DNA of 64,000 bases, from NCBI RefSeq assembly GCF_034387475.1, contig NZ_JAXCIL010000001.1, forward strand, positions 1,798,001 to 1,862,000, given 5' to 3'. The DNA is from Pseudomonas sp. Teo4. GTDB taxonomy: Bacteria; Pseudomonadota; Gammaproteobacteria; Pseudomonadales; Pseudomonadaceae. Within the stretch, counting starts at the first letter, position 1. Every line of letters starts with the position of its first letter. The notes under the pieces were generated by a model. That model made no database searches and was not told the DNA's origin. It saw only the letters and a list, made by a program, of their open reading frames with translations. Position numbers and translations under genes: made by a program. Of the stretch, positions 19,250 through 29,676 are shown one piece after another.

Positions 19250-20458
19250 TTATGCTCCTGGAGGATCAATGCGCCCTGCTCGCTCATCACGCCGCCGGTC
19301 CCGGAGACGTAGACGCTGTCGCAGCGTTGCAGCTGGCGCTCGCCAGCCGTCCCGGCGATCTGCGTGACCGCCTCGATGACCTGCGACATACCACCGGCCG
19401 AGCCGGCCTGGCCGAAGCTGAGCTGGCCGCCGTGGTGTTCATGGGGAAATCGCCACGCCAGGTCAGGTCATGCTCGCGCACGAACGCCATGCCCTCGCCC
19501 TTGCCGCAGAAGCCGGCGTCTTCCAGGGTCAGCAAGGCGGTGATGGTGTAGCAGTCGTAGATCTGCGCGGCATCCACATCCGTCGGTTTCAGCCCGGCCA
19601 TGGCGAACGCGCGGCTCGATGCCGGGCCGATTGGCGTGTGCAGCATGTCCTGGGCATAGGACGGCGACTTGAAGGCCAGGTGTTCGCCAAAGCCTGTGAT
19701 GAATGCCGGGCGCTTGCGTGCCGGGCCGCCACTTCCTTGGAGGCGATGATCATCGCGGCGCCGCCGGCCACCGGCATGACGATTTCCAGCACGTGCAGCG
19801 GGTCGGCGACCATGCGGCTGGCCAGCACTTGTTCGACGGTCAGCGGCTGACCGAAGAACATCGCCTGCGGGTTGGCCTGGGCATTGGTGCGCTGGTCCAC
19901 GGCGATCTTGGCCAGCGCCTTGGGGTCGTAGCCGTACTGCGCGGCATAGCGCTGGGCGATCATGGCGTAGCCGGTGTTCTGGCCCATGTGGCCATAGGGC
20001 AGGTCGAACTCCGCCTCGGGTGCGCCGAACGCCGTGCTGTGGCCACCGAAACGCATGGCCCTGGCCATCCAGCTGGGGTCTTCATCCGGCCCCAGCGGCG
20101 CCATGCGCGCCGGCAGCACGCACAGCACAGCCTGGCACAGGCCCAGTTCGATGGCGGCGGCAGCGCGCCAGACCATGCCCACCGAGGTGCAACCGCCCAA
20201 ATCGACCACTTCGGCGAAGTTCAGCCGCAAACCCAGGTATTCGGCGGCCATGGCCGGTACGAACACCGAGGCTTCGTGGAACTGCGGGCCGTTGATCACC
20301 AGGCCATCGAGGTCCGAGGCCTGCAGGCCGGCGTCGCGCAGGGCCTGGGCGGCCAGGTCGGCGACCTGTTCGAGGTGGAACATTTTTGGTGCCGTCGCGT
20401 ACTTTTCCGGTTTGTACTGCGCGGTACCCACTATTGCAGCGTGGCCTTTGAGCCCCAT
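19250..20458 (-). CDS. Thiolase-like lipid-transfer/side-chain aldolase family protein (three frameshifts)
   Basis: A thiolase-superfamily protein of the SCP-x/Ltp2 kind. It begins 'GHAAIVGTAQYKPEKYATAP', has 'VDLGGCTSVGMVW', 'LPYGHMGQNTGYAMIA', and in further frames 'DAAQIYDCYTITALLTLEDAG', 'GGQLSFGQAGSAGGMSQVIEA' and 'SGTGGVMSEQGALIL'. Breaks near 19709, 19437 and 19256 each fit one lost base. With these restored it has 403 residues and stops at 19250, five bases before the DUF35-MaoC start. Ltp2-type proteins cleave a beta-hydroxy-CoA side chain in a retro-aldol reaction; thiolytic cleavage is the alternative. The exact C-terminus is inferred. Confidence 0.75.
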
Positions 20459-20501
20459 GGTGCCTCCATTCCAGGGCCCGCAGGCCCCGGCGTTGTTCAG
20501 G

Positions 20502-22168
20502 TCAGAAGGTGTATTTCATCGAGAAGGTGGCGTAGTCGCGGTCGGCGTACGGCCGCTTGATCGGGTCAGGCGAACCCAGGTAGCCGACGTAGTTCAGGCC
20601 GACTTCCAGGTTGCCCAGGTACTTGAAGGTGGTGCCTACGCTGATGCGTCGGTCGCCCTGCACGCCGGAGATGCTTCCGGCCATGGGTGTCGAGCCGCTG
20701 AACACATTGGAGAAGCGCACTGGCACTTCCAGATCCCAGCCCTGGAAAACCCCGGATAACTGAACGATGCGCCCACGGTGTAGGCACTGGCATCGCGGCT
20801 TTTCCAGCCAGTAGCGGTCTTGTAGGTGTAGTCATCGGAGGCTCCGACCAAGGGCGCCAGGCTGGGCAGCAGCGCAACGCCTTGCAGGTTGCTGGCAGCG
20901 GAGGTGGCGTCGACGCTGTCCACCCGCACATGAATGATTTCGCCGGTCAGGGTGGTCTGGCTGGCCCACGGCCGGTCGCCCAGCACCCGCATTGCCGAGA
21001 GCTGGAACTGCTGGCCCTTGCCCTTGGCCGGTGTCGGCCCAAGGCCGGTGTTGACCATCACTGGCGCACCGTCGCGGTACGACCACTCGGCACCGATCTG
21101 GGTTTCGCCGAGCTTGGTCGAGGCGCTGATGCCGGTGAGCTTGATGTCTTCGAAGTACTTCACCCGGTAGCCGTTGGCAGCGAAGGCGTTCAGGCCGCCA
21201 CCGATGGGTACCGCGCTGTAGCCTACCTGCGCGGTGGCCGGGTTCTTGTCGTGGTAGTTGACATGGAACAGCGACAGTTCCAGGGCCGGCACCGGCCGGT
21301 AGCGCAGCTGCACGCCCCATTGGCCGCTGTCGCGTGGCTCGTCGGTGCCACGGTAAGGCACGTTGCCGGTCGGCGTGATCAGGAACTCGCGGCCCGGCCC
21401 GATCACATCGGTGCTCGACAGGTAGCTGCCTACCGGCGCCAGTTCGGTGCCCTTCCATTCGTACTGGATGTAACCGCCGAGGGTGAACTGCGGGTTCAGG
21501 CGGTACGAGGCCGACACCTGCCCCACCGGCAGCAGCACTTCCTTGACCTCTACCCCTGGCTGCGCGGCCTTCACCGCATCCGACGGGTTTTGCACACCGT
21601 TGACGCCGGGGTAATACAGGCTTTCGCCCCAGGACTCGATATGCCGCCCGGCCTTGACGTCAAGCATCGAGTCGTTGTCGAGCGCCAGCCGCCGAACACG
21701 TAGGCGTCCAGCAGGCGGGTACATGGCCACCGCTGTAGTAGCGCGCATCGCTGGTGAACTTGTCGTTGTCGCCGTCCTTGTTCACGGTGGCAGGCGAGTC
21801 GTTGTCATTCTTGCGGTGGTAGACGTCATCGTAGAAGGTACTGGCGCGCACCACGGCGCCGTAATTTTCCATGCGCAGGATCATCTCGCCCAATGCGCCT
21901 ACGCGGTTGGTGGTCAGGCTGCCTTCGTTGAAGTTGCGGTTGGCGTCATCGGCATTGACCCCGAGCAGGCGGTCACTGGGCTTGCCCAGGCGCACCCCGA
22001 CGCCGTAGCTGGTGGTCACCGACCAGTCGATGGTCGCGCCATTGTCGAACTCGATGGTTTCCCGGACCAGGCCGGCGTGGACGCCAGCGCAATCGCCGCC
22101 GCCAGGCTGGCAAGCTGGAAGCTGCGGCAAGCAAGGGCAGTACCGTTGTTGTTGTTCTTGTCGATCAC
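20502..22168 (-). CDS. DUF1302 family protein, second paralogue (four frameshifts)
   Basis: Paralogue of the gene at 375-2034. Shared blocks are 'FYDDVYHRKNDNDSP', 'KAGRHIESWGESLYYPG', 'LPVGQVSASYRLNPQFTLGG', 'EPRDSGQWGVQLRYRP' and the end 'DRDYATFSMKYTF'. GTG 22168 follows AGGAGA; a signal peptide ends near 'ALASTPAWS'. Frames switch in the signal peptide (about 22085), twice near 21690-21710 and once near 20755. Four restored bases give 556 residues against 553 for the paralogue. It is third from last in the OYE-to-DUF35 operon, so each steroid half of the island has a DUF1302 protein. Confidence 0.8.
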
Positions 22169-22181
22169 ACGGACTCTCCTG

Positions 22182-23299
22182 TCAGGCAACCGGCTGGTCG
22201 CCTGGAATGTGCAACGTTGCCATCGGGCCGGGCGCCGCCCCGTCCGCACTCACCTGCAGGGCACGCCGATAGCGGTAGTGCGCCTGATGGTGTTCGCGGA
22301 TGAGCAGCCCTTCGGCCATGAGGTAGTTGGCATGGGCCAACGTTTCGCCAAGGGCCATCAGTTCGTCGAAACGACCGGAAAGCCTGGGAACAGCACGGCC
22401 ATCAGCTCGAGCGCGCTGCGCGGCTCGTCGCAACTGGCCAGCAACCGGGCCAGCTGCGCCTGGTGATGGGCGTGAAGCTGGTCCAGGCGGGTATGCAGGT
22501 TGTAGAACGGCCGCTCGTGGGCGGGCAGCACCAGCACGCTGTCCGGCAGGCTGCGCAGGTGTTCGAGCGAGGCCAGCCATTCACCCAGCGGGTTGGCCTC
22601 GGGCTCGGTGGCATGCACGCCCACCGTCGGGGTGATGCGCGGCAGCACCTGGTCGCCAGCGATCAGCAAGCTGCCGTCCTCGGCATACAGGCAGGCGTGC
22701 TCGGGGAATGGCCACGGCCGATCACCACACGCCATTGCCGGGCACCGATGCGCAGCCGGTCGCCGTCTTGCAGGCGCCGGTAGCTGTTGAAGTGCAGCGG
22801 GCGGAAATGGCCGTTCTGGATAACCCGGTACAGCTCACCCGCCTGCTCGTCGCTGAAGCCGGCCTTGCGGTAGAAATCGATGAAGTCCCAGCCCGGCGGC
22901 TGCTCGGCCGGTACCGCGACGTACAGCGAGCGGTACTCGGCGGCGGTCATGTACACCGGGCAGCGGAAACGCTCGGCCAGCCAGCCGGCGACGCCGGCAT
23001 GGTCGGAGTGGTAATGGGTGCAGATCACCGCCAACACGGGCTGGCCGGCGAACACTTGCTCGAACACCTGCTCCCACACTTCACGGACTGCACGGTGTTC
23101 ATGCCCGTGTCCACCACCACCCAGCCGCTGTCATGGCGCAGCAGGTACAGGTTGATGTGGTCCAGGCGAAACGGCAGCGGCATGCGCAGCCACCAAACGC
23201 CGTCCGCCACCTCGCGCACCTGGCCGCTGTCCGGCACCTGCGGCCGGGGAAGCGCAAGCCGGCGTACAGTTCGTGGCCGTTGCCGTCGCGCTTAGCCAT
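22182..23299 (-). CDS. MBL-fold metallo-hydrolase (four frameshifts)
   Basis: A metallo-beta-lactamase-fold protein. It has 'DHINLYLLRHDSGWVVVDTGM', the metal motif 'CTHYHSDHAGVAGWLAERF' (HxHxDH), 'LIAGDQVLPRITPTVGVH' and 'LVLPAHERPFYNLHTRLDQL', then a C-terminal winged-helix-like tail with 'HANYLMAEG'. This is the LACTB2/glyoxalase-II-like layout often annotated as hydrolase or thioesterase. The five frames stitch with four lost bases to 373 residues. ATG 23299 overlaps the upstream ligase stop (ATGGCTAA), so translation is coupled. Between a CoA ligase and a thiolase-like gene, an acyl-CoA or lactone hydrolase is a reasonable guess; nothing in the sequence proves the substrate. Confidence 0.75.
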
Positions 23300-25143
23300 G
23301 TTGGCCACCGACGAAGGCTGGCAGGCCCACCTGGTCGAGCACCTGCGGCGAATACGGCTGGTAGGTCTGGTTCAGCTCGTCGCGGATGAACAGCGGGTCG
23401 GCGCAGGCGGCCGGGCAATAGCCCTGGCGCTGCAAGTCGACCTTGCGCAGCTTGAAGGTGCTGGTCAGGTCTGCCGCCGCGCTCACCCGCACGAACACCG
23501 GTGCGGCGTAGCGCGGCAGGCGGGCTTCGGTCAGACGGTAGAAGGCCTGCGGGTCGAAGGCCTGGCCAGCCTGCATCAGCACCGCAGCCATGCCTGCCCT
23601 GCCCTCGTGCTGCGGCACCTGCACGCCGTAGATGTTGATCAGTTCCAGGCCTGGCAAATCACTCAGGGCGTCGGCCACTTCCTGGGTGGAGACGTTCTCG
23701 CTTTTCCAGCGGAAGGTGTCGCCGATGCGGTCGACGAAGTAGCAATAGCCATCGGCGTCCTGGCGCAGCAGGTCGCCCGAGCTCCACCAGGCATCGCCCT
23801 CGCGCAGCACGTTGCGGCGGATCTTGCTTTCGGTGGCCGCAGCGCTGGTGTAGCCCTCGAAACGGCCACCACCGATGTCTGGGTGGTCGACGATGAAGCC
23901 CATGGCCTCGCCCACCTCACCGACCTCGCACAGCTGGTAGAAGCCGTTCTCGTCACGCGGGTGGCAGTCGTTCTCGACGTCGAAGCGCACCAGGCGCAGG
24001 TTGGTGCGGTTCCAGTCCGGCACCCGGCCACAGGAACCGAGGTAATTGTCGACATTGATCAGGTTGGTGTTGGCCTCAGTCGCCCCCCAGCCCTCGTACA
24101 CCTGGATCGGCCCGAAGCGCTCGATCCAGCGTTGCCAGGACTCGCTCGACAAGCCAGCACCGAGCATGCAACGCAGGCTGTGCTCGCGCTCGCCGGCCAC
24201 CACCGGGCGGTTGAGCAGGTAGCGGCAGATTTCGCCGATGTACTGGAACACGCTGATGCGGTGGCGAGTAACGTCGCTCCAGAACTCGCGCACGCTGAAC
24301 TTGCGCCGCACCACAATGCTTGCCCGGCCCGCAGCGCGGTAGAGGTCACCGAGGTGGCGGCGGCGCCGTGGTACAGCGGCAGGCAGCAATAGAACACGTC
24401 GTCGACGCTGGCATTGAGCGTGACCTCCATCACATCCCCGACGACAGCCAGCGCATGTGGCTGTAGCGCGCGGCCTTGGGCAGGCCGGTGGTGCCGGAGG
24501 TGAAGATCAGCAACGTCGGTGCCTGGGCTTCGATCCCTGCACGATGCTCACGCGGGAACGGGGAACGTGGCGCGCAGGCCAGGTTGTCTGCGAACTGGCG
24601 GTCGAGGCCCTCGGGCCATTCACCGGCCCAGGGGTTTTCAGGATCGTTGACCAGCCACAGCGGCAGGTCTGGCAGGCCTTCGGTGGCCTGCAGGTTGGCC
24701 AGGCACTCCTCACCGACCACCAGCGCCTTGGCCCCGGTCGTCTCCAAGGCATGCAGCAGGGGGCTTGCCTGACACTTGGGTGTTGATGAATGCCACCACC
24801 ACGCCAAGCTTGACCAGGCCAAACCAGCTGGTGAAGAACGCCGGGCGGTTCTCCATCAGGATCGCGCACACATCACCGGCCCGCAGGCCTGCGGCTTGCG
24901 CGGTGTGGGCCATCTGGTTGGCCTGGCTGTCGATTTCGGCGTAGCTCAGTATCTGTTCGCCATAAATGAGGAATGGCCGCTCGGCATGACGGGCCACCTG
25001 CGCTTCCAGCCGGTCGGCCAGGGTGTAGTGGTCACGCGGTTTGATCTGCCCGCTGGCCTCGGCGCGCAGGTCGAGCAGCGCCTGGGTCTGTTCGCGGCTG
25101 ACGGGGTTTGTGGCAGTGCGCTCAAACTGTGCGGCAGGCTCAT
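23292..25143 (-). CDS. FATP-type acyl-CoA synthetase, probable steroid side-chain CoA ligase (about five frameshifts)
   Basis: An ANL enzyme of the FATP/very-long-chain acyl-CoA synthetase branch. It has 'LLIFTSGTTGLPKAARYSH' (ATP loop), 'LPLYHGAAATSV', 'YEGWGATEANTNLINVDN' and 'VDRIGDTFRWKSENVST', the last diagnostic of FATP proteins. Breaks lie near 25105, 24780 (two bases), 24432 and 24335. With five bases back it has 618 residues, normal for the family. The ATG 25143 overlaps the upstream stop as ATGA. It should activate a carboxylated side chain (for example the C24 bile-acid acid) before beta-oxidation-like shortening; this specificity is inferred from context. Confidence 0.78.
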
Positions 25144-26221
25144 TGCGCCACCTCCGCTGTGTCTTGCCAGCTGGGGTAGTCGCTGTATCCCCGGGCGCCG
25201 GGGGTGTAGAGCGTCTTGCGGTCGAACCCGGCCAGTGGCCGGTGGTGGCGCAGGCGCTCGACCAAATCGGGGTTGGCGATGAAGTGGCGGCCGAACGAGA
25301 CCGCCTCGCCCTCGCCTGCCTCCAGCGCGGCGCGGGCCGAGTCACCGTCGAACCCATCGTTGAGAATCAACCCCTGGGGGCCGTGTTCACGCGCCAGGGC
25401 GAAGGCGTCCAGCTCGGGCAGTGGCGAGCGCATGATGTGCAGGTAGGCCAGGCCCAGGGCGCCACCGCCGCGCACAGTGCAGTGGTGGTTTGTGCAGGCT
25501 CATGGTCGTCGATGTCGTTGTACGGGTTGCCGGGGCAAACGCGCAGGCCAACCCGGCCTGCGCCGATGGCAGCGGCCATGGCTTCGAGCACTTCCTTGGC
25601 GAAACGCACCCGGTTCTGCGCGTTGCCGCCGTAACCATCGGTACGCTGATTGCTGCCTGAAGCCATGAACTGCATGGGCAGATAGCCGCTGGTGCAGTGC
25701 AGCTCGACGCCATCGAAACCGGCTTCACGGGCGTTGAGCGCAGCCTGGCGATAGTCACCGATCACCTCGCCGATGCCTTCTGCGCTCAACGCCTCTGGCA
25801 TATCGGCGTCGACCAGGCCGGCGGCGTCGCTGAACAACTGCACACGGGCACGCAGCAGCGACGGCGCCACCGTTGCCGCGCCTTCGGGCTTGTTGTGGTG
25901 GCTGGCGGCGCGGCCCACGTGCATCAGTTGCAGCACGATCTGCCCGCCACGCTCGTGCACGGCGCGGGTCACCTGCTGCCAGGCGGCGATCTGCTCGCGG
26001 TTGTAGATACCCGGGGTGCGGCAGTAGCCCAGGCCACTGGCCGATGGTGCGGTGCCTTCGGCGACGATCAGTCCGGCACTGGCGCGCTGGCGGTAGTACT
26101 CGACCATTTCGCGGCCCGGCACAGCGTGGCCGTCGGCGCGGCTGCGGGTCATCGGGGCCATCACGATGCGGTTGGCCAGTTGCAGTTCGCCCAGGCGCAC
26201 AGGCTCGAACAAGATGTCCAT
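25140..26221 (-). CDS. Old-yellow-enzyme ene-reductase, NemA-like (one frameshift)
   Basis: FMN-dependent alkene reductase: 'ILFEPVRLGELQLANRIVMAP', 'LIVAEGTAPSASGLGY', 'IVLQLMHVGRAASH', 'FDGVELHCTSGYLPMQFM' (the His-x-x-Asn-like substrate-binding zone reads H-C-T-S here), 'DGYGGNAQNRVRF' and 'FGRHFIANPDLVERL'. One base is missing near 25460; with it the protein has 360 residues, standard for the family. First gene of a six-gene minus-strand operon reaching 18304, with the shared motif 91 bp upstream. Likely reduces a C=C bond of a steroid or enone intermediate. The usual active-site HxxN/HxxH appears as HCTS in this copy, which is worth noting. Confidence 0.82.
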
Positions 26222-26312
26222 CTCAGCTCCTTCACGTCTTCTTGTTTCCGGCTCGCAGGGAGCGCGAAACGCCGGATATGGGCTGAATGATTGACCGTGG
26301 GCAGGTGCGAAA

Positions 26313-26330
26313 CATCGTCCGTCGAGACTA
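26313..26330 (-). promoter_or_regulatory. Shared steroid-regulon motif, OYE operon promoter copy
   Basis: Exact TAGTC-N6-GACGATG in gene orientation, 91 bp before the ATG at 26221; the divergent copy for the MFS gene lies 53 bp away. Confidence 0.65.
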
Positions 26331-26383
26331 GGTTTGCAGGGGGCTCGCCAACCGTCGGCAAGCCTTGTGGGCACTGGAAAATC

Positions 26384-26401
26384 TGGTCTGAACAGACGAT
26401 G
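26384..26401 (+). promoter_or_regulatory. Shared steroid-regulon motif, MFS gene promoter copy
   Basis: TGGTC-N6-GACGATG in plus orientation, 61 bp before the GTG at 26463. Confidence 0.6.
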
Positions 26402-26462
26402 AAATACCGCTAGGATCCGTCGAGCATCGTGCGCACCTAAAACAAGAAGCGGAGCCTTTGCA

Positions 26463-27791
26463 GTGAACGCATCCCCACCTGTGACCTGGCGTACCCATTA
26501 CGCCCTGCTGGTGCTGGCCAGCATCTACGTCTTCAACTACATCGACCGCCAGTTGATGGCGATCCTGATCGAGCCGGTGAAGCAGGAATTCGGTATCTCC
26601 GATACCGGCATCGGCCTGCTGTCCGGAGTCACCTTCGCCGTGTTCTACACCGTGTTCGGCCTGCCGCTGGGGCGCCTGGCCGACCGCGTCGGGCGCAAAC
26701 CGGTGATTGCCTTCGCCTGCATGGCCTGGAGCCTGATGACCATGCTCTGCGGCATGGCCGGCAGTTTCTTCACCCTGGTGTTGGCGCGCATTGGCGTTGC
26801 CATTGGCGAAGCCGGCGGCACCGCGCCTTCGGTGGCCATGGTTTCCGACCTGTACCCGGCCAACCGACGCTCCACCGCGCTGGCGGTGCTGATGCTCGGT
26901 TCGAGCCTGGGCGCCATCGTCGGCCTGGGCCTGGGCGGCTGGATCGCCCAGCACCATGGCTGGCGCTATGCGTTCCTGCTGATTGGCGCGCCCGGCATTG
27001 CGCTTGGGTTGTTGCTGTTGCTGACGGTACGGGCGCCGGCACCGGTTCGGGTCAGGCAAGCGGTGGACGCACCTGGCGAAAGCTGGGGGCGCACGCTGGC
27101 CGAGCTCATGCGCATGCCATCGTTCGTGTGGCTGGTGCTCACGGGCGGCGCCGCGGCCATCGCCGGCTATGCCATCGGAACCTGGAGTCCGAGCTTCCTG
27201 ATCCGCTCCCACGGCCTGAACATGCAGCAGGCGGGGTTTCTGGTGGGTGTGGTGGGCGGCACTGGCTCGACCATCGGCACCCTGGTGTGCGGCATGCTCA
27301 CCGACCGCCTGGCCCGGCGCGACGTGGGCTGGCAGATAGGCGTGCCGTTGCTGGGCACGCTGCTCAGCATTCCTTTTGCCCTGGCGTATTTCCTCTGGCC
27401 GCAGGGCATTGCCTTCCATATCGGTGACACGCCGGTGCCGCAGGCGTTTCTGTTCTACAGCGCGTTCGGCTTCTTTGGCGTGTGGTGGGCGACGCCGTGC
27501 CTGGGGGCGATCACCCACCTGTTCCCGGCCCATCGCCTGGCCCAGGCCACGGCGGTGTTCGTCATGGCCATGACCTTGCTGGGCGTGGGTATCGGGCCTT
27601 TGTTGATCGGCTTGCTCAGTGACCTGTTCCTGCCGAGCCTGCAGGGGGAATCGCTGCGTTATGCGTTGGCGGCTTCGGTGAGTGTGCTGGTGCTGGCGGC
27701 GGGGTTCCTGGGGATGGCGTTGCCCCGGTATCGGGCACGGATGAAGGGGGTGGCGGGTGAAGATGCGGGTGTTCGGGCTGTGACGGTGTGA
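26463..27791 (+). CDS. Major facilitator superfamily transporter (spinster-like)
   Basis: An intact 442-residue, 12-helix MFS carrier of the inner membrane. It starts with helix 1 'HYALLVLASIYVFNYIDRQL', a wording typical of spinster-type/sphingolipid-like and aromatic-acid MFS proteins. The loop 2-3 motif 'GRLADRVGRKP' and 'RIGVAIGEAGGTAPSVAMVSD' follow. The GTG start has GGAG eight bases upstream. It is monocistronic, divergent from the OYE operon, and carries the steroid motif 61 bp upstream. Uptake or efflux of steroid acids is therefore inferred; the substrate is not readable from sequence. Confidence 0.85.
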   Translation: MNASPPVTWRTHYALLVLASIYVFNYIDRQLMAILIEPVKQEFGISDTGIGLLSGVTFAVFYTVFGLPLGRLADRVGRKPVIAFACMAWSLMTMLCGMAGSFFTLVLARIGVAIGEAGGTAPSVAMVSDLYPANRRSTALAVLMLGSSLGAIVGLGLGGWIAQHHGWRYAFLLIGAPGIALGLLLLLTVRAPAPVRVRQAVDAPGESWGRTLAELMRMPSFVWLVLTGGAAAIAGYAIGTWSPSFLIRSHGLNMQQAGFLVGVVGGTGSTIGTLVCGMLTDRLARRDVGWQIGVPLLGTLLSIPFALAYFLWPQGIAFHIGDTPVPQAFLFYSAFGFFGVWWATPCLGAITHLFPAHRLAQATAVFVMAMTLLGVGIGPLLIGLLSDLFLPSLQGESLRYALAASVSVLVLAAGFLGMALPRYRARMKGVAGEDAGVRAVTV

Positions 27792-28139
27792 TTGAGCGCA
27801 TGTCGGACGAGGTTTAGTGCCTGTGAAATCGAGCGCCGTAGGTCGTAGGTCGTAGGAGATGTAGCGCCTGTGAGATCGAGCGCCGCCGCGCGGCGCATCG
27901 CAGGCTTCGCCAGCTCCCACATCTGTTTCGGGCCAATTATTCCTGTGAAATTCGCGCGCGCCCCCTTTGGCGCATGGCTGGATATCGCGTCGAACAAATA
28001 AGGGGTCGAGCGCGCCTGTAACAGGCGTTATTGGCCCGAAACAGATGTGGGAGCTGGCGAAGCCTGCGATGCGCCGCGCGGGCGGCGCTCGATCTCACAG
28101 GCGCCGAATCTCTCTCGGCGAACATCTACTACCCACCCC
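27792..28139. repeat. Long palindromic element, copy B (core 27863-28103)
   Basis: No gene. The palindrome spans GCGCCTGTGAGATCGAG on the left to CTCGATCTCACAGGCGC on the right. Its middle module is CAGGCTTCGCCAGCTCCCAC, as in copy C, and the centre has GATATCGCGTCGAAC. Arms are over 95 bases with few mismatches. Just before it the sequence CGTAGGTCGTAGG is repeated in tandem, and a related stretch precedes copy C. Confidence 0.8.
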
Positions 28140-28176
28140 AAAAACAAAAAGGCCCAGCGGTCTCCCGCCAGGCCTT
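28140..28176 (-). terminator. Rho-independent terminator of the DUF1329 transcript
   Basis: On the minus strand AAGGCCTGGCGG pairs with CCGCTGGGCCTT across a short GAGA-type loop and runs into TTTTTGTTTTT. It starts 34 bases after the inferred DUF1329 stop. Confidence 0.7.
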
Positions 28177-28210
28177 CACACCAGCCCGACCTAAGCCGGG
28201 CCACCTACCC

Positions 28211-29588
28211 TTACCGCCCGATCGCCGCGCCGCATCCGCGGTATACATATCCGGCGTGAACTTGCTCTCGTTCAGAATCGGCCCCTTCTTCGCCTCGTTG
28301 GTCATGCCGTAACCGGTGTACTGCCCCGAGTTCAGGTCCATGAAGAACTGCGACCCGGCCTGCCAACCGCTCATGTCGGGGTGGTAGTAGTAGTTGATCA
28401 TGGCGTGCTTCCACAGCTGCCCACGGGCATCGTAGTTGTCGGCCATCACTGCGTTCCAGGTGTCTTCGTCAATGAACAGCACACGCTTGCCATACACGTG
28501 GCGGTAGCCTTCCTTCAGGTCCGCCTCCACCACCCACACCCGCCGCAACTCATAACGCATGAACTCCGGGTTGGGGTGGTTGGGGGTGAGCAGTTCGGCG
28601 TACTTGACGGTGCCGGCATTGGCCTTGAAGGCATTGGCCGGGCTGTAGATTTCGCGCTTGCCCAGCAGTTTCCAGGTGTAGCGCTCTGGCGCGCCGTTGA
28701 ACAGGCGGTCTTCGTCCACCGTCATGGTGCCGTTGGTGCCGATCATCGGCTGGTCGTAGCCGTAGCCAGGCATCTGCCGCACACGGCGGGTCGACGGGCT
28801 GTACGACCAGGCCTGGCGCGCCGAGGTGACGAAGTTGTACGGCTCGTGGGCAATGCTGATCACACCATTGTCACGGGCCGGCTTGAGCGTGGTGTTGTAG
28901 CTCATCGCCTGGATCATGTCCGAGGTCTTGGGTTCGACCGTCGGCGAGTTGGCCTGGGACAGGTTGCGGGCATGGGCGCGGCCCCAGCCGATGCTGCCAT
29001 TGGGCAGTACCGAGGCCAGGTCGGAGATTTTTCTTCGGTGTAGGCCCGTGCCGGCAACTGGTGGTTCCACAGCACTTCCATGCCGTTCTTGGGAATCGGG
29101 AACGGCACCTGGCCCAACCCTTCGATACCCAACCCGTCGTTCACCAGCTTGGCATTCAGAGCATTGTCCATGACCCGGCGGCACACGTAGTCGGGGTAGC
29201 GGAAGTCGCGGTGGCCTGGGTAGATGTTCATCTTGTAGCTGCTGGGGTACTTCTTCAGCAGCGCCTTCTGCCCATCGGTGAGATGCGCCGCGTACTGGTC
29301 CATGTTCTGCGCGGTGATTACCAGAATCGGCTTTTCGTTGGCGTATGGGTCCACCGGCTGGTCACCGGAGAACTTCACATGGTTCCAGCCTGGCACCTCA
29401 CCCAGGTACTTGCCGGTGTACGGCGGGATGGTGCCTTCGGCATTGCCGGCCTTCTCGGCCCCGACGCAGGTCAGGTCCTTGCCGAGCCTGGCAGCTTCGT
29501 CGGGTGGTACCGCCGCGTGGGCGACAACCACCAGTCCGGTGTTGACGGTTAGAGCAGCTGCGAGCATCACACCTTTTGTTGTTTTCAT
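28211..29588 (-). CDS. DUF1329 family outer-membrane-lipoprotein-sorting-like protein (two frameshifts)
   Basis: DUF1329 proteins have a LolB/LppX-like beta fold and are encoded with DUF1302 and MMPL genes. They are thought to carry hydrophobic compounds through the periplasm. ATG 29588 follows AGGAGG; a signal peptide ends at 'VVVAHA'. Family features are 'LGKDLTCVGAEKAGN', 'YPGHRDFRYPDYVC', 'PAYEPYNFVTSARQAWSYSP'-like text, 'RQMPGYGYDQPMIG' and 'HVYGKRVLFIDEDTW'. One A is missing in an A5 run near 29033 and one G near 28224; with both the end becomes 'DAARAIGR' and the length 459, normal for the family. It is the last gene after the CoA ligase but has its own motif 65 bp upstream. Confidence 0.85.
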
Positions 29589-29653
29589 GTACTGCCTCCT
29601 TCGCTGATAAGGCTTCTGGTATGGCTTCATTGTTCTTTTTCCGGGGTAGCCGG

Positions 29654-29671
29654 CATCGTCCGGAGAGACTA
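29654..29671 (-). promoter_or_regulatory. Shared steroid-regulon motif, DUF1329 promoter copy
   Basis: Exact TAGTC-N6-GACGATG in gene orientation, lying in the gap between the CoA-ligase stop (29677) and the DUF1329 ATG, 65 bp upstream of the latter. Confidence 0.65.
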
Positions 29672-29676
29672 AAAAA

